From assembly GCF_010994275.1 (NCBI RefSeq), contig NZ_WMCD01000001.1, positions 1 through 64,000 of the forward strand: a stretch of 64,000 bases of DNA, given 5' to 3'. The DNA is from Cyclobacterium jeungdonense (GTDB lineage: Bacteria > Bacteroidota > Bacteroidia > Cytophagales > Cyclobacteriaceae). The notes beneath the pieces are model-generated. The model was not told the DNA's origin, searched no databases, and saw only the letters and a program-made list of their open reading frames with translations. Shown here one piece after another: positions 34,407-42,972 of the stretch (the stretch's first letter is position 1; each line of letters starts with the position of its first letter). The position numbers and the translations under genes are program-made.

Positions 34407-35780
34407 ATGTCAGAAAGAAGAGAATTTATTAAAAAAAGCCTGCTGGGAAGTGCGGGTATTGTCATGGCGGGCATGAGCATGAGCGCGAAGTCTTACGCAA
34501 ACATTATGGGAGCCAATGATCAAATGAATCTGGCAGTTATTGGAATCCGAGGACAGGGAACAAACCATATCAACCAATTTTGTAAACTGAAAGAAAGCCG
34601 AAATGTAGTGATTAAAACACTATGTGACGCGGATGAGAAAACATGGTCCGAAAAAGTGAAATTGGTAGAGGATAGCGTTGGAGATACCCCGGGTACGGAA
34701 TACGACATGAGAAAGGTCCTGGAGGATCCGGAAGTAGATGCGGTTTCTTTTGCCACTCCAAATCACTGGCATGCATTGGGTACAATTTGGGCCTGCCAGG
34801 CAGGGAAGCATGTTTACGTGGAAAAACCTGCCAGCCACAATGTGTATGAAGGGAGAAAGATGATCGAAGCAGCACGGAAATACAACCGTATTGTGCAGGT
34901 AGGATTTCAGAATCGCTCCATTCAAAACGTGATGGAAGCGATGAAATTTTTACATGATGGCAATATCGGAGAGGTGTACATGGCCCGCGGCTTGTGTTAC
35001 AAGCCCAGGAATTCCTTTGGGATTTCAAGGGACAGTGCGCCACCAGAAGGGCTTCATTATGATTTATGGCTGGGTCCGGCACCCTACCGGGCATACAATG
35101 AGAAAAGAGGTCATTACAACTGGCACTGGCATTGGGATACCGGTAACGGTGACACTGGCAATCAGGGGCCCCATCAATTTGACATCGCCAGATGGGGTTT
35201 GAATAAAAATGAACATCCCGTTTCGGTGTATTCTGCGGGAGGAATTTACGGGATTTCTCCCCAAGAGTGCTCGCAGGAAACACCTAATACGCAGACATCG
35301 CTCTTTACATACGATGATGGGAAAATGCTGGAATTTGAAACAAGGGGCAGGTACACACATGGAGAATCTAGTCTGGGAATCAAAATAGGAAACATGTTTT
35401 ACGGGACCGATGGCTACCTTGAACTGGACGGCAGTACCTGGAAAGCCTTTCGAAAGGATGAAAAAGAACCCTTTGCCAGCTCTCAAAAAGCACAGGCTGA
35501 AACCTCGGGTGGATCCAATGTTTTGGCAGCCCCGGGAGGATCCGAACATTATGCTAACTTTCTGGATGCCGTCAGAGATGGTAAAAAGGAAAGCTTGCAT
35601 TGTGATATCCGGGAAGGATACTATTCTTCCGCCTTGCCCTTGATTGCAAATATCTCCTACCGCCTGAAAAGAGAGTTGAAATTTATGGGAGAGTATGAGA
35701 AGTTTGCCAATGATACAGAGGCAGATACCATGTTGACCAGACCCAGCCGGCCACCTTATGTAGTTCCTGAGCAGGTTTAA
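34407..35780 (+). CDS. Tat-exported Gfo/Idh/MocA-family oxidoreductase
   Basis: A 457-residue sugar dehydrogenase of the Gfo/Idh/MocA family with a twin-arginine signal SERREFIKKSLLGSAGIVMA. The nucleotide-binding loop is GIRGQGTNH (46-54) and the conserved lysine motif is YVEKPASHN (137-145). The substrate-domain pattern is GNQGPHQFDIARWG. Tat export implies that a tightly bound NAD(P) is carried out with the folded enzyme, as in glucose-fructose oxidoreductase. It is the last gene of the LacI-divergent operon, 27 bp after the TIM-barrel gene. The likely reaction is oxidation or reduction at a sugar C3 position; this is inference. Confidence 0.9.
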   Translation: MSERREFIKKSLLGSAGIVMAGMSMSAKSYANIMGANDQMNLAVIGIRGQGTNHINQFCKLKESRNVVIKTLCDADEKTWSEKVKLVEDSVGDTPGTEYDMRKVLEDPEVDAVSFATPNHWHALGTIWACQAGKHVYVEKPASHNVYEGRKMIEAARKYNRIVQVGFQNRSIQNVMEAMKFLHDGNIGEVYMARGLCYKPRNSFGISRDSAPPEGLHYDLWLGPAPYRAYNEKRGHYNWHWHWDTGNGDTGNQGPHQFDIARWGLNKNEHPVSVYSAGGIYGISPQECSQETPNTQTSLFTYDDGKMLEFETRGRYTHGESSLGIKIGNMFYGTDGYLELDGSTWKAFRKDEKEPFASSQKAQAETSGGSNVLAAPGGSEHYANFLDAVRDGKKESLHCDIREGYYSSALPLIANISYRLKRELKFMGEYEKFANDTEADTMLTRPSRPPYVVPEQV

Positions 35781-35793
35781 TTTCGGTCAGGGT

Positions 35794-35838
35794 AAAAAAA
35801 ACAAGGGGAGGGCATGATGTCATTCCCTTTTGTTTTTT
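35794..35838 (+). terminator. probable terminator after the oxidoreductase
   Basis: An A-rich arm ending in CAAGGGGA (35794-35808) can pair, with a small bulge, with TTCCCTTTTGTTTTTTT (about 35823-35839), and the T-run follows the stem. It separates the operon from the two-domain esterase gene. Confidence 0.55.
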
Positions 35839-35935
35839 TGGCTGCAACGGCTCGTTCGGACCTATAAAAAGACCCGATTACCCTGCAGTTGTCAGTGATT
35901 ATTAATGTCTTTCTAATTCTAAAACCCATTTTCCA

Positions 35936-38038
35936 ATGAATCGCATTTTCTTCACCTTATTGATTTTTGTCTTTCTTGGCTTATCAAGTCAGGCTCAGGA
36001 AGATTTGAAAGTCATTCAACCACATTGGGTTAGTTTTACGGACGGCCCCAATGCCCTTTACCAGCACCAGGCAGCGCAGGCCTTTAAAATGCTAGATGCC
36101 AGAGAGGAGGCGGTAAAGCAATTGCGTACCCTTGGGGACTGGAAAGGTTGGCAGGAGGAGGTAAGAAAGACATTGATGAAAGTGGTGGGACCCTTTCCGG
36201 AAAAGACCCCGCTTCGGCCAGAAATCACCCGAACGATCCAAAAGCCCGACTATCGAATGGACCATGTGGTCTTTCAGTCCCAGCCTGAATTTTATGTAAG
36301 CGCCACCCTTTTCATACCAAATGGATTAAAATCAAAAGCCCCGGCCATTATTTATTGTTCGGGCCATGCCCTGGAATCCTACCGGAGTTTTACCTATCAG
36401 CATGTGATTTTGAATTTGGTAAAAAAGGGATTTATTGTTTTTGCCTTTGACCCTGTGGGGCAGGGAGAAAGACTTGAATACTACGATTCCGCCACTGGTA
36501 AGCCTACCATCGGGGGACCTACCAAACAACATTCCTATCCCGGTGCGCAGGCTTTTATTGCCGGATCGTCCCAGGCAAAATACATGATATGGGATGGAAT
36601 CAGAGCGATTGATTACCTGATTTCCCGGCCTGAAGTGGATCCTGAAAGAATAGGCATCACTGGCAGATCTGGTGGAGGCACCCAAGCTTCTTATATAGCT
36701 GCCTTTGATGACCGTATTTATGCTTCAGCACCTGAAAATTACCTGACCAATTTTAAGCGGCTCTGGCTGACTCATGGGCCACAGGATGCCGAACAAAATT
36801 TTTACCGGGGGATTGCTTCCGGGCTGGATCAGCCCGACTTGCTGTTGGTGAGGGCACCCAAACCTAGTTTGCTTATTGCCACGAGCAGAGATATATTCAA
36901 TATTGAAGGGGCAAGGGAAACAGCAAATCAGGTTCAGCGTATTTACGAGGCTTACGATGCGCCGGGTAATTTTGCGATGGTGGAGGACGATGATGGCCAT
37001 GCATCCACCCATAAAAACAGGGAGGCCATGTATGCCTTTTTCCAAAAGCACCTTAATCTGCCAGGAAAATCATCCGATGAAAAGATTGATACCTTGAGCA
37101 AAGAGGAGCTCATGGTTAGTCCAAAAGGGCAATTGCTGGAGACCTATCCAGGGAAAACCGTACAGGAACTCAATCAGCAATTCATTTCCGATCAGCCTAC
37201 CGGAAGCCTGGAAGATCGGGTTGCGGATTCAAGGGAATTATCCGGATACCTGGAGCCTGAGGGAGAATCGGAGCGTATGATGACCGGCAGGTACCAACGC
37301 GAAGGATATGTCGTAGAAAAGCATTTGATAAAAGGAGAGGGGGAATATTGGATTCCTTTTTTGCTTTTGATCCCCGACCAAGTCACTGCTGAAGCAGTAT
37401 TATACCTTAATCCCGAAGGAAAAGGGGCCGATGCCTCGGTTGGAGGAGAGATGGAGGCCCTGGTAAATGAAGGGGCCATGGTCCTGGCACCTGATCTGTT
37501 GAACACCGGGGAAATGGGAAACGGAGGTTTCAATGGTGACTCTAATTTCGAAGGGAATTCCTTTAATCATTGGTTCGGAAGTATTTTGATCGGAAGGAGT
37601 CTGGTAGGTCTGCATGCTGGAGATGCCAATCGATTGGCAAAGGTGCTGCAGGAAACTTCGGGTAGAGAAACGATCAAAGGCCTGGCCAAAGGACGTATGT
37701 CAGCCGTTCTACTTCATGCAGCGAATTACAATGAGGCTTATTCGTCGATTGCATTAATTGATCCCATGGTGTCTTACCGAGAGCTGGTGCAAGAAAGAAA
37801 CTACGATCCTTCCCTGATTCCGTTTTCGGTGGCTAACTCCCTTCCTCATTATGATTTGCCTGATCTGCTCGAACACCTGGCGGACAAAAAACCGTTGGTA
37901 TTGCAGGGCAATTCCGGGATGCCTTCCAAGGGGCAATCGCTACTGCCGGAAAGACCTACCCTGGAAAAAATTAATTTTATACAAACAGCGGATCCCGAAG
38001 AAAGAAAGGGGTATTTGCAGCAATGGCTTCAACCATGA
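35936..38038 (+). CDS. exported two-domain alpha/beta hydrolase with a probably inactive second domain
   Basis: A 700-residue secreted protein with a Sec signal peptide (MNRIFFTLLIFVFLGLSSQA). The first domain (about 60-375) is an acetyl-xylan-esterase-like hydrolase with elbow GRSGGG (Ser245), acid candidate Asp319 (TSRD) and His355 (DDDGHAS). The second half (about 420-700) again looks like an alpha/beta hydrolase fold (YWIPFLLLIPD, AVLYLNPEGKGA, VLAPDLLN). Its nucleophile position reads GLAKG, with Ala584 where serine is expected. The second domain may be a carbohydrate-binding or allosteric relic. The gene lies 155 bp after the oxidoreductase operon and is convergent with the aldolase. 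Confidence 0.82.
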   Translation: MNRIFFTLLIFVFLGLSSQAQEDLKVIQPHWVSFTDGPNALYQHQAAQAFKMLDAREEAVKQLRTLGDWKGWQEEVRKTLMKVVGPFPEKTPLRPEITRTIQKPDYRMDHVVFQSQPEFYVSATLFIPNGLKSKAPAIIYCSGHALESYRSFTYQHVILNLVKKGFIVFAFDPVGQGERLEYYDSATGKPTIGGPTKQHSYPGAQAFIAGSSQAKYMIWDGIRAIDYLISRPEVDPERIGITGRSGGGTQASYIAAFDDRIYASAPENYLTNFKRLWLTHGPQDAEQNFYRGIASGLDQPDLLLVRAPKPSLLIATSRDIFNIEGARETANQVQRIYEAYDAPGNFAMVEDDDGHASTHKNREAMYAFFQKHLNLPGKSSDEKIDTLSKEELMVSPKGQLLETYPGKTVQELNQQFISDQPTGSLEDRVADSRELSGYLEPEGESERMMTGRYQREGYVVEKHLIKGEGEYWIPFLLLIPDQVTAEAVLYLNPEGKGADASVGGEMEALVNEGAMVLAPDLLNTGEMGNGGFNGDSNFEGNSFNHWFGSILIGRSLVGLHAGDANRLAKVLQETSGRETIKGLAKGRMSAVLLHAANYNEAYSSIALIDPMVSYRELVQERNYDPSLIPFSVANSLPHYDLPDLLEHLADKKPLVLQGNSGMPSKGQSLLPERPTLEKINFIQTADPEERKGYLQQWLQP

Positions 38039-38120
38039 TTTACCGGGTAATAACAAATCAGAGAGGTTTAACTTAGCCAAGACCGTTTAACTTTACTTTG
38101 GTTGGCCTTACCTAAAACAG

Positions 38121-38148
38121 AAAAAGCTACCTTTCGAGGTAGCTTTTT
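38121..38148. terminator. bidirectional terminator with TTCG tetraloop
   Basis: A perfect 12-bp stem (38121-38132 with 38137-38148) capped by TTCG, A-rich and T-rich at its ends, between the convergent esterase and aldolase genes. Confidence 0.93.
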
Positions 38149-38169
38149 GTTTGTGATTGCGATTGTGAT

Positions 38170-39231
38170 TTAGTTCCGATTAATAGCGTTCAGCATATCA
38201 AAGGCTAATTCCAGACGTTTTCCGAAATTTTCCTCTCCTTTTCGTAACCAAACCCGGGGGTCATAGGATTTTTTATTGGGATTATCTGCGCCATCAGGGT
38301 TACCCAATTGCGTCTGAAGGTATGCCTCTTTTTCGTGGTAATATTTCAATACCCCTTCCCAGAAGGCCCACTGCAGATCTGTATCGATATTCATTTTTAT
38401 AGAGCCATATCCATTCGCTTCGCGGATTTCTTCTACAGTGGAACCTGATCCTCCGTGAAATACGAAGTTTACGGGTTTACCGGTAGTTCCGAATTTCTTA
38501 TTAATAAAATCCTGAGAATTTTTCAGGATATCCGGTCTTAGCGAAACGTTACCGGGTTTGTAGACCCCGTGCACATTACCGAAGGCGGCGGCTATCGTAA
38601 ACATATCACCGACCTTGTTTAGCTCTTCGTAAGCATAGGCGACTTCTTCGGGCTGGGTATAAAGTTTGGAGCTGTCTACATCGGTATTGTCTACACCATC
38701 CTCTTCTCCACCAGTCACACCCAGTTCTATTTCTATCGCCATCTGAAGCTTAGCAAACTCTTTGAAGTAGTCTACCGAAATGGAAATGTTTTCTTCCAAT
38801 GATTCTTCTGATAGGTCCAGCATGTGTGAACTAAACAAAGGCTTTTTAAAGGCTTCGTAATAGGCTTTTCCTTCGGCTAGTAAGCCGTCAATCCAGGGAA
38901 GCAATTTTTTAGCGGCATGATCCGTATGCAGGATTACCGGAACGCCATAAACTTGCGCCATTTTTTGCACGTGCATAGCACCGGATACGCCACCAGCGAT
39001 AGAGGCCTGTTGTTTGTCATTGGGCAAGCCTTTACCAGCAAAAAATTGCGCACCCCCATTCGAAAACTGGATCATCACGGGAGAATTGACTTTTTTTGCC
39101 GTTTCCAGTACAGCATTTACTGTATTGCTGTTGATACAGTTTACGGCTGGCATTGCAAATTCACTTTCTTTGGCATAAGCCAATAGGTCTTTCAGCTCTT
39201 CGCCGTATTTAACTCCAGGTTTGAATTTCAT
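38170..39231 (-). CDS. fbaA: class II fructose-bisphosphate aldolase
   Basis: A 353-residue zinc-dependent class II aldolase of the E. coli FbaA type, splitting fructose 1,6-bisphosphate into two trioses in glycolysis. Visible hallmarks are FAMPAVNCINSNTVNAVLET, VILHTDHAAKK with zinc ligand His, EIELGVTGGEEDG, and the glycine-rich FVFHGGSGSTVEEI. The last active-site segment is GSIKMNIDTDLQWAFWEG. It is monocistronic, ended by the tetraloop terminator, and divergent from the substrate-binding-fold protein. Confidence 0.96.
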   Translation of the reverse strand: MKFKPGVKYGEELKDLLAYAKESEFAMPAVNCINSNTVNAVLETAKKVNSPVMIQFSNGGAQFFAGKGLPNDKQQASIAGGVSGAMHVQKMAQVYGVPVILHTDHAAKKLLPWIDGLLAEGKAYYEAFKKPLFSSHMLDLSEESLEENISISVDYFKEFAKLQMAIEIELGVTGGEEDGVDNTDVDSSKLYTQPEEVAYAYEELNKVGDMFTIAAAFGNVHGVYKPGNVSLRPDILKNSQDFINKKFGTTGKPVNFVFHGGSGSTVEEIREANGYGSIKMNIDTDLQWAFWEGVLKYYHEKEAYLQTQLGNPDGADNPNKKSYDPRVWLRKGEENFGKRLELAFDMLNAINRN

Positions 39232-39415
39232 AAGGAATGGTTTTTGATTAATGATAGTATGATTCTATTTCTGGAAGAAATGAAGAATCAAAGTGCAAAG
39301 ATAGGAATACCGCTGAACAATTGCCTTATGATTTGCATGAAAATAACCGATTTACCAAAGAATGCTAGTGAAAACGCGGTTTTAATCTTTATTAGAAACT
39401 ATAAAATTTCCTTTT

Positions 39416-39423
39416 TATCTTTG
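39416..39423 (+). promoter_or_regulatory. -7 promoter element very close to a start codon
   Basis: TATCTTTG matches the Bacteroidota TAnnTTTG element and ends only 4 bp before the ATG at 39428. This implies a very short or absent 5' untranslated region. No clear -33 TTTG is seen at the right distance. Confidence 0.4.
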
Positions 39424-39427
39424 ATTT

Positions 39428-40291
39428 ATGGAAAAGATAACGATTACCGGAGTACCAGAACATTTTAATTTCCCATGGCTAAAGTTGGTAGAAAAACAAC
39501 CATTTTTGGACGAGGATATACAACTAGTCTGGGAAAATGAATCCAAAGGCTCCGGAGCCATGAATAGATCCATCCGGGAAGGAAATACAGATCTTGCCAT
39601 TATTCTAACAGAAAGTTTTGTAAAGGACAAAATTGAAGGAAACCCGGGAAAAATCATTGGTTTTCATGTAGATTCGCCACTCGTATGGGGAATTCACGTA
39701 CCTGGAAACTCCAAGTTGGAGCAGGTTTCTGAATTAAAGAATGTCCCTTTTTTGGTAAGCAGAATGGGTTCCGGTTCCCATTTAATGGCCTTTCTCCTGG
39801 CCAGAGAGCAGGGCTGGGACACAGCGGGCATAAATTTTGAAATTATCGGTAATTTGGATGGAGCCATCAAATCCTTTAAAAGCGCTAATCCGAAAGCCTT
39901 TCTTTGGGAGAAATACACCACACAGCCGCTCGTAACAAAAGGATGGTTCCGTCGGATCGGTGAAATACCCACTCCCTGGCCTTGTTTTGTGATCGTTGCC
40001 TCTGATCATTTTCTGAATACACACCCGGAGCTTACTGATAAATTGCTGGACGCGATCTATGCCATCAACTCATCCCTGATGGAGGATAAAAAAGCAATTG
40101 CTCCGGCGATCCAAAAAACCTATGACCTGGGTGCCGAGGATGTGAATCAATGGCTGAAACAAACCTCCTGGGCTACCTCAAAGAAGATTCATCCCGTTCA
40201 TTTGGAGAATACCATGAAAATGTTGTCAGAAGTGAAACTGATTCAAAAAACCCTACCGACAAGTGCTTTTTTAGCAGCGGTAACGCCATAA
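39428..40291 (+). CDS. cytosolic periplasmic-binding-fold (SsuA/THI5-like) protein
   Basis: A 287-residue protein with the two-lobed type II periplasmic-binding fold: ITGVPEHFNFPWLKLVEKQP at the N terminus, a DLAIILTESFVKDKIEG hinge strand, and SRMGSGSHLMAFLLAREQGW in the ligand cleft region. It lacks any signal peptide, and no ABC permease or ATPase is nearby. It is therefore probably a cytosolic sensor or a biosynthetic enzyme of the NMT1/THI5-like group rather than a transporter component. It is followed by a hairpin terminator. The ligand is unknown. Confidence 0.7.
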   Translation: MEKITITGVPEHFNFPWLKLVEKQPFLDEDIQLVWENESKGSGAMNRSIREGNTDLAIILTESFVKDKIEGNPGKIIGFHVDSPLVWGIHVPGNSKLEQVSELKNVPFLVSRMGSGSHLMAFLLAREQGWDTAGINFEIIGNLDGAIKSFKSANPKAFLWEKYTTQPLVTKGWFRRIGEIPTPWPCFVIVASDHFLNTHPELTDKLLDAIYAINSSLMEDKKAIAPAIQKTYDLGAEDVNQWLKQTSWATSKKIHPVHLENTMKMLSEVKLIQKTLPTSAFLAAVTP

Positions 40292-40295
40292 AAAA

Positions 40296-40330
40296 AGTGC
40301 TGTCTCGGACCGGAAACAGCACTAAATAAA
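40296..40330 (+). terminator. intrinsic hairpin terminator
   Basis: AGTGCTGT (40296-40303) pairs with ACAGCACT (40316-40323) around a 12-nt loop. The downstream run is A-rich with few T residues, so it is a moderate terminator on this strand; on the opposite strand it sits after the NIPSNAP gene with a T-rich tail. Confidence 0.65.
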
Positions 40331-40349
40331 AATTTAACCATTGCTAGAT

Positions 40350-41144
40350 TTAGATATCGGAATAGTCAGTCGGTTTCAGCAGACGGGTATCATTTTTGGA
40401 TACCGTATTCCGATATTCTTCCAGGTCTTTCATGGCATCCCAGTCAGGATCTGTGCGGAATGCATCCCAATGTGCATTTCGGTCTTCCATATTTTCGAAG
40501 GTGGTCAGATACATCAGGTTTGGCATATTCGCCCCCGCCAAGGTTTCCGCATAGAAAACAGGATTAAAGTTAAGCTTGTCAAAAATGTCAATTTCACCGC
40601 TATTGAACATTTTGACTTTCTGACGGTAAAGCCTTTCCGTGGCGCCTTCATAGCTCCTGAGTTCATATACCCTTTCTGACATTGGCGCAGTCAAATTTGG
40701 TGTAGCCATCCTTGGGCTTCCTGTAAATGCCTGAAGTAAAGCCGTTTCTAGACGCACAAATGGAGGGTTGTCGTGGGCAGCGTATATGTAATCTTTACCT
40801 GCGTTCTGGTAGGCCTGGTCTTTATCCAGTTTTCCCTGAAATTGAAAATAGTTTTTGGAATTTTTGAAAGGAAGCAATACATAGATTTTCTTTCCAGCAT
40901 CCTTTTCGGAACTCAGGGGTTTAAATACGCCTACATTGCTTATGCCAGCCCGGTGGGCTGCGGGGATAAAAGCTGTCTTAAGATAATCATCCACCATTTT
41001 TTCCTGATTTTGGTTGGAAATATGGTAGATTTTCAATTCGTAAAGGTCTCTTTTTCCATCCTGAGCCTGGGATATCGAGTAGCTAGTTAAGGAAAACAGT
41101 AGCATCAGGCTTCCGGCAATTAGAAAAGGGCAATTTTTTAGCAT
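40350..41144 (-). CDS. exported NIPSNAP-family protein
   Basis: A 264-residue exported protein with a signal peptide ending at ISQAQ. The mature part holds two ferredoxin-like NIPSNAP repeats: RDLYELKIYHISNQNQEKMV at the N terminus and ERVYELRSYEGATERLYRQK from about residue 150. The Bacteroidota members are secreted and uncharacterised, and the fold is also used by small dimeric barrel proteins. It is divergent from UDP-xylose synthase, with a 17-bp palindrome between the genes. Confidence 0.85.
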   Translation of the reverse strand: MLKNCPFLIAGSLMLLFSLTSYSISQAQDGKRDLYELKIYHISNQNQEKMVDDYLKTAFIPAAHRAGISNVGVFKPLSSEKDAGKKIYVLLPFKNSKNYFQFQGKLDKDQAYQNAGKDYIYAAHDNPPFVRLETALLQAFTGSPRMATPNLTAPMSERVYELRSYEGATERLYRQKVKMFNSGEIDIFDKLNFNPVFYAETLAGANMPNLMYLTTFENMEDRNAHWDAFRTDPDWDAMKDLEEYRNTVSKNDTRLLKPTDYSDI

Positions 41145-41171
41145 GTTACGTTGAGTTTTTTGTGTAATGAA

Positions 41172-41188
41172 AATCCAAATATTGGATT
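41172..41188. promoter_or_regulatory. 17-bp palindrome, candidate operator
   Basis: AATCCAAATATTGGATT is a perfect inverted repeat with 7-bp arms and a 3-bp centre, 28-44 bp upstream of the NIPSNAP start. This is the position of an operator overlapping the promoter. The binding protein is unknown. Confidence 0.45.
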
Positions 41189-41266
41189 CAGTACATAAAT
41201 GTAAATAAAATCAAACTACTTTAAAAAAAAAGTATAGCAATGGCAAATAAATTATTATTTTTGGTT

Positions 41267-41299
41267 TTTGCTTTCTATAAAAAGAAAGGGTTAATTTTG
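41267..41299 (+). promoter_or_regulatory. Bacteroidota-type promoter for UDP-xylose synthase
   Basis: TTTG (41267-41270), 21-bp spacer, TAATTTTG (41292-41299). Both elements fit the Bacteroidota -33/-7 consensus, and the -7 box ends 19 bp before the ATG. Confidence 0.65.
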
Positions 41300-41318
41300 A
41301 AATATTTATTTTAGGAAA

Positions 41319-42266
41319 ATGAAACGGATTTTAGTAACCGGAGGTGCTGGTTTTTTGGGTAGTCATCTTTGCGACAAACTTTTAGGTGAGGGACATGAGG
41401 TACTTTGTGCTGATAATCTTTTCACAGGAAGAAGAAGAAATATCCACCACCTGCTGGACAACAAAAATTTTGAATTTCTTCGACATGATGTGACTTTGCC
41501 CCTGTACGTTGAGGTGGATGAAATCTATAATCTTGCCTGCCCCGCTAGTCCTGTACACTATCAGTTTGATCCAGTACAAACTACCAAAACAAGTGTAATA
41601 GGTGCCATTAACATGTTGGGTCTTGCCAAACGATTAAAAGTAAAAATTTTGCAGGCAAGTACCAGCGAGGTATATGGAGACCCAGAGATTCACCCTCAGC
41701 CGGAATCCTACAAGGGGAGTGTAAGCGTCACCGGACCCAGGGCTTGCTATGATGAAGGAAAAAGATGTGCAGAGACATTGTTTTTTGATTACCACAGGCA
41801 GCAAAAACTAAATATTAAAGTCATACGGATTTTCAATACTTACGGTCCCCGCATGCATCCTTCGGATGGCAGGGTGGTGAGTAATTTCATCGTCCAGGCA
41901 TTGAAAGGAGAAGATATTACCATTTTTGGAGATGGTAAACAAACACGAAGTTTCGGATATGTAAGCGATTTGATCAAGGGGATGCACCTGATGATGAATA
42001 GTCCTAATGAATTTATTGGCCCCGTGAATATTGGTAATCCAGTGGAATTCACCATGCTGGAACTGGCAGAGAACGTGCTGGAATTAACAGGATCCAAAAG
42101 CAAACTTAAATACCTTCCCTTACCACAGGACGATCCCATGCAGCGGAAACCAAACATTGATTTGGCCAGGGAAAAACTAGGATGGGAACCTAAGGTGCAC
42201 CTCAAAGAAGGCCTTATAGAAACCATCCATTATTTTGAGCAGATTTTGAGCGAAGGACAGTATTAG
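41319..42266 (+). CDS. UDP-glucuronate decarboxylase (UDP-xylose synthase)
   Basis: A 315-residue short-chain-dehydrogenase-fold enzyme matching UXS, which converts UDP-glucuronate to UDP-xylose with bound NAD+. The Rossmann loop is [19 protein letters not shown] (3-21). The catalytic Tyr-Lys pair is in [20 protein letters not shown]-typical features are [40 protein letters not shown] and RSFGYVSDL. It opens the exopolysaccharide region and lies just upstream of the receiver and sugar-transferase genes. Its substrate is made by the ugd product at 212-1609. It probably donates xylose to the polysaccharide. Confidence 0.94.
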   Translation: MKRILVTGGAGFLGSHLCDKLLGEGHEVLCADNLFTGRRRNIHHLLDNKNFEFLRHDVTLPLYVEVDEIYNLACPASPVHYQFDPVQTTKTSVIGAINMLGLAKRLKVKILQASTSEVYGDPEIHPQPESYKGSVSVTGPRACYDEGKRCAETLFFDYHRQQKLNIKVIRIFNTYGPRMHPSDGRVVSNFIVQALKGEDITIFGDGKQTRSFGYVSDLIKGMHLMMNSPNEFIGPVNIGNPVEFTMLELAENVLELTGSKSKLKYLPLPQDDPMQRKPNIDLAREKLGWEPKVHLKEGLIETIHYFEQILSEGQY

Positions 42267-42289
42267 TGAAGCTATTAATTCGGTTTTAG

Positions 42290-42324
42290 GCATTGCTTTC
42301 CTGAGCGAGAGCAATGCTTTTTTT
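42290..42324 (+). terminator. intrinsic terminator after UDP-xylose synthase
   Basis: GCATTGCTTTC (42290-42300) pairs with GAGAGCAATGC (42307-42317) with one wobble, 6-nt loop, and a following run of seven T residues. Confidence 0.88.
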
Positions 42325-42430
42325 GTGCCTTTTTTTCAGATGAATAAACCTGATAAAAAACATTCAAAAGACTCATTTCTTTAAACACTGATTTTGGTTT
42401 TTTAAACGACAAATTTTGTATTTTGTAATA

Positions 42431-42490
42431 AATCAGAATAAAAATTAATTTTAATTCAATAAAAATCAGTTTTAATTTAAAAATAATCAG
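42431..42490. repeat. reiterated AATCAG motif upstream of the receiver/sugar-transferase operon
   Basis: AATCAG occurs at 42431-42436, 42464-42469 and 42485-42490 within very AT-rich DNA, with an inverted ACTGATT at 42387-42393. The last two are 21 bp apart, about two helical turns. It may be a set of regulator-binding sites or simply AT-rich promoter DNA. Confidence 0.35.
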
Positions 42491-42564
42491 TAAAACCTTT
42501 TTTTATTTGTTCGGCGACAACTATCTTTATTAGGTAAAATACATCACCCGTAATACAAGTTGTT

Positions 42565-42972
42565 ATGAAAAGCAGTTATAAAATTTTCGCAATTGATGAT
42601 GAGCCGTCGGTATTGCTGATCATTAAACATTACTTCAAGGAAAAATATGAAGTCAGTGTTTTCAATAAACCTGCTGATGCTATTGCTACCATGCATGAAG
42701 GGAATTTGCCGGATATTATAATTTGTGATCTCAACATGCCGGAAATTAGCGGTACCGAGTTTGTGGAGTTGATCCGATCCAGTGGTTTTTTTGAGGCTAT
42801 CCCTTTGATCGTTCTTTCCGCCACAGAATCCTCCGAAAAGAAGATAGCTATCCTAAACCTGGGGGCGGATGATTTTATGGTGAAGCCCTTCAACCCGAAG
42901 GAACTGGAAGCACGGATAAACTCTATATTACGAAGAACCGGTAAACCAGCTTTGGAATCCATCGATGGGTAA
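42565..42972 (+). CDS. single-domain response regulator receiver
   Basis: A 135-residue CheY-like receiver with no output domain. The acidic pair is in FAIDDEPSV, the phospho-accepting Asp is in IIICDLNMPEI (near 54), the switch Ser/Thr is in VLSATESS, and the conserved Lys is in FMVKPFNPKEL. All key residues are intact, so it should be phosphorylatable. Its stop overlaps the next start by 8 bp, so it is translationally coupled to a sugar transferase that carries its own receiver-like domain. It probably relays a signal to that enzyme. Confidence 0.9.
   Translation: MKSSYKIFAIDDEPSVLLIIKHYFKEKYEVSVFNKPADAIATMHEGNLPDIIICDLNMPEISGTEFVELIRSSGFFEAIPLIVLSATESSEKKIAILNLGADDFMVKPFNPKELEARINSILRRTGKPALESIDG

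Noticed and set aside
34612..35283. 223-codon open frame antisense to the Tat oxidoreductase
   Set aside because: Shadow frame; Cys/His-rich composition is the usual artefact of reading the opposite strand.
42506..42529. Possible promoter TTTG...TATCTTTA before the receiver gene
   Set aside because: The spacer is only 12 bp, too short for the Bacteroidota -33/-7 arrangement, and the -7 element is imperfect.
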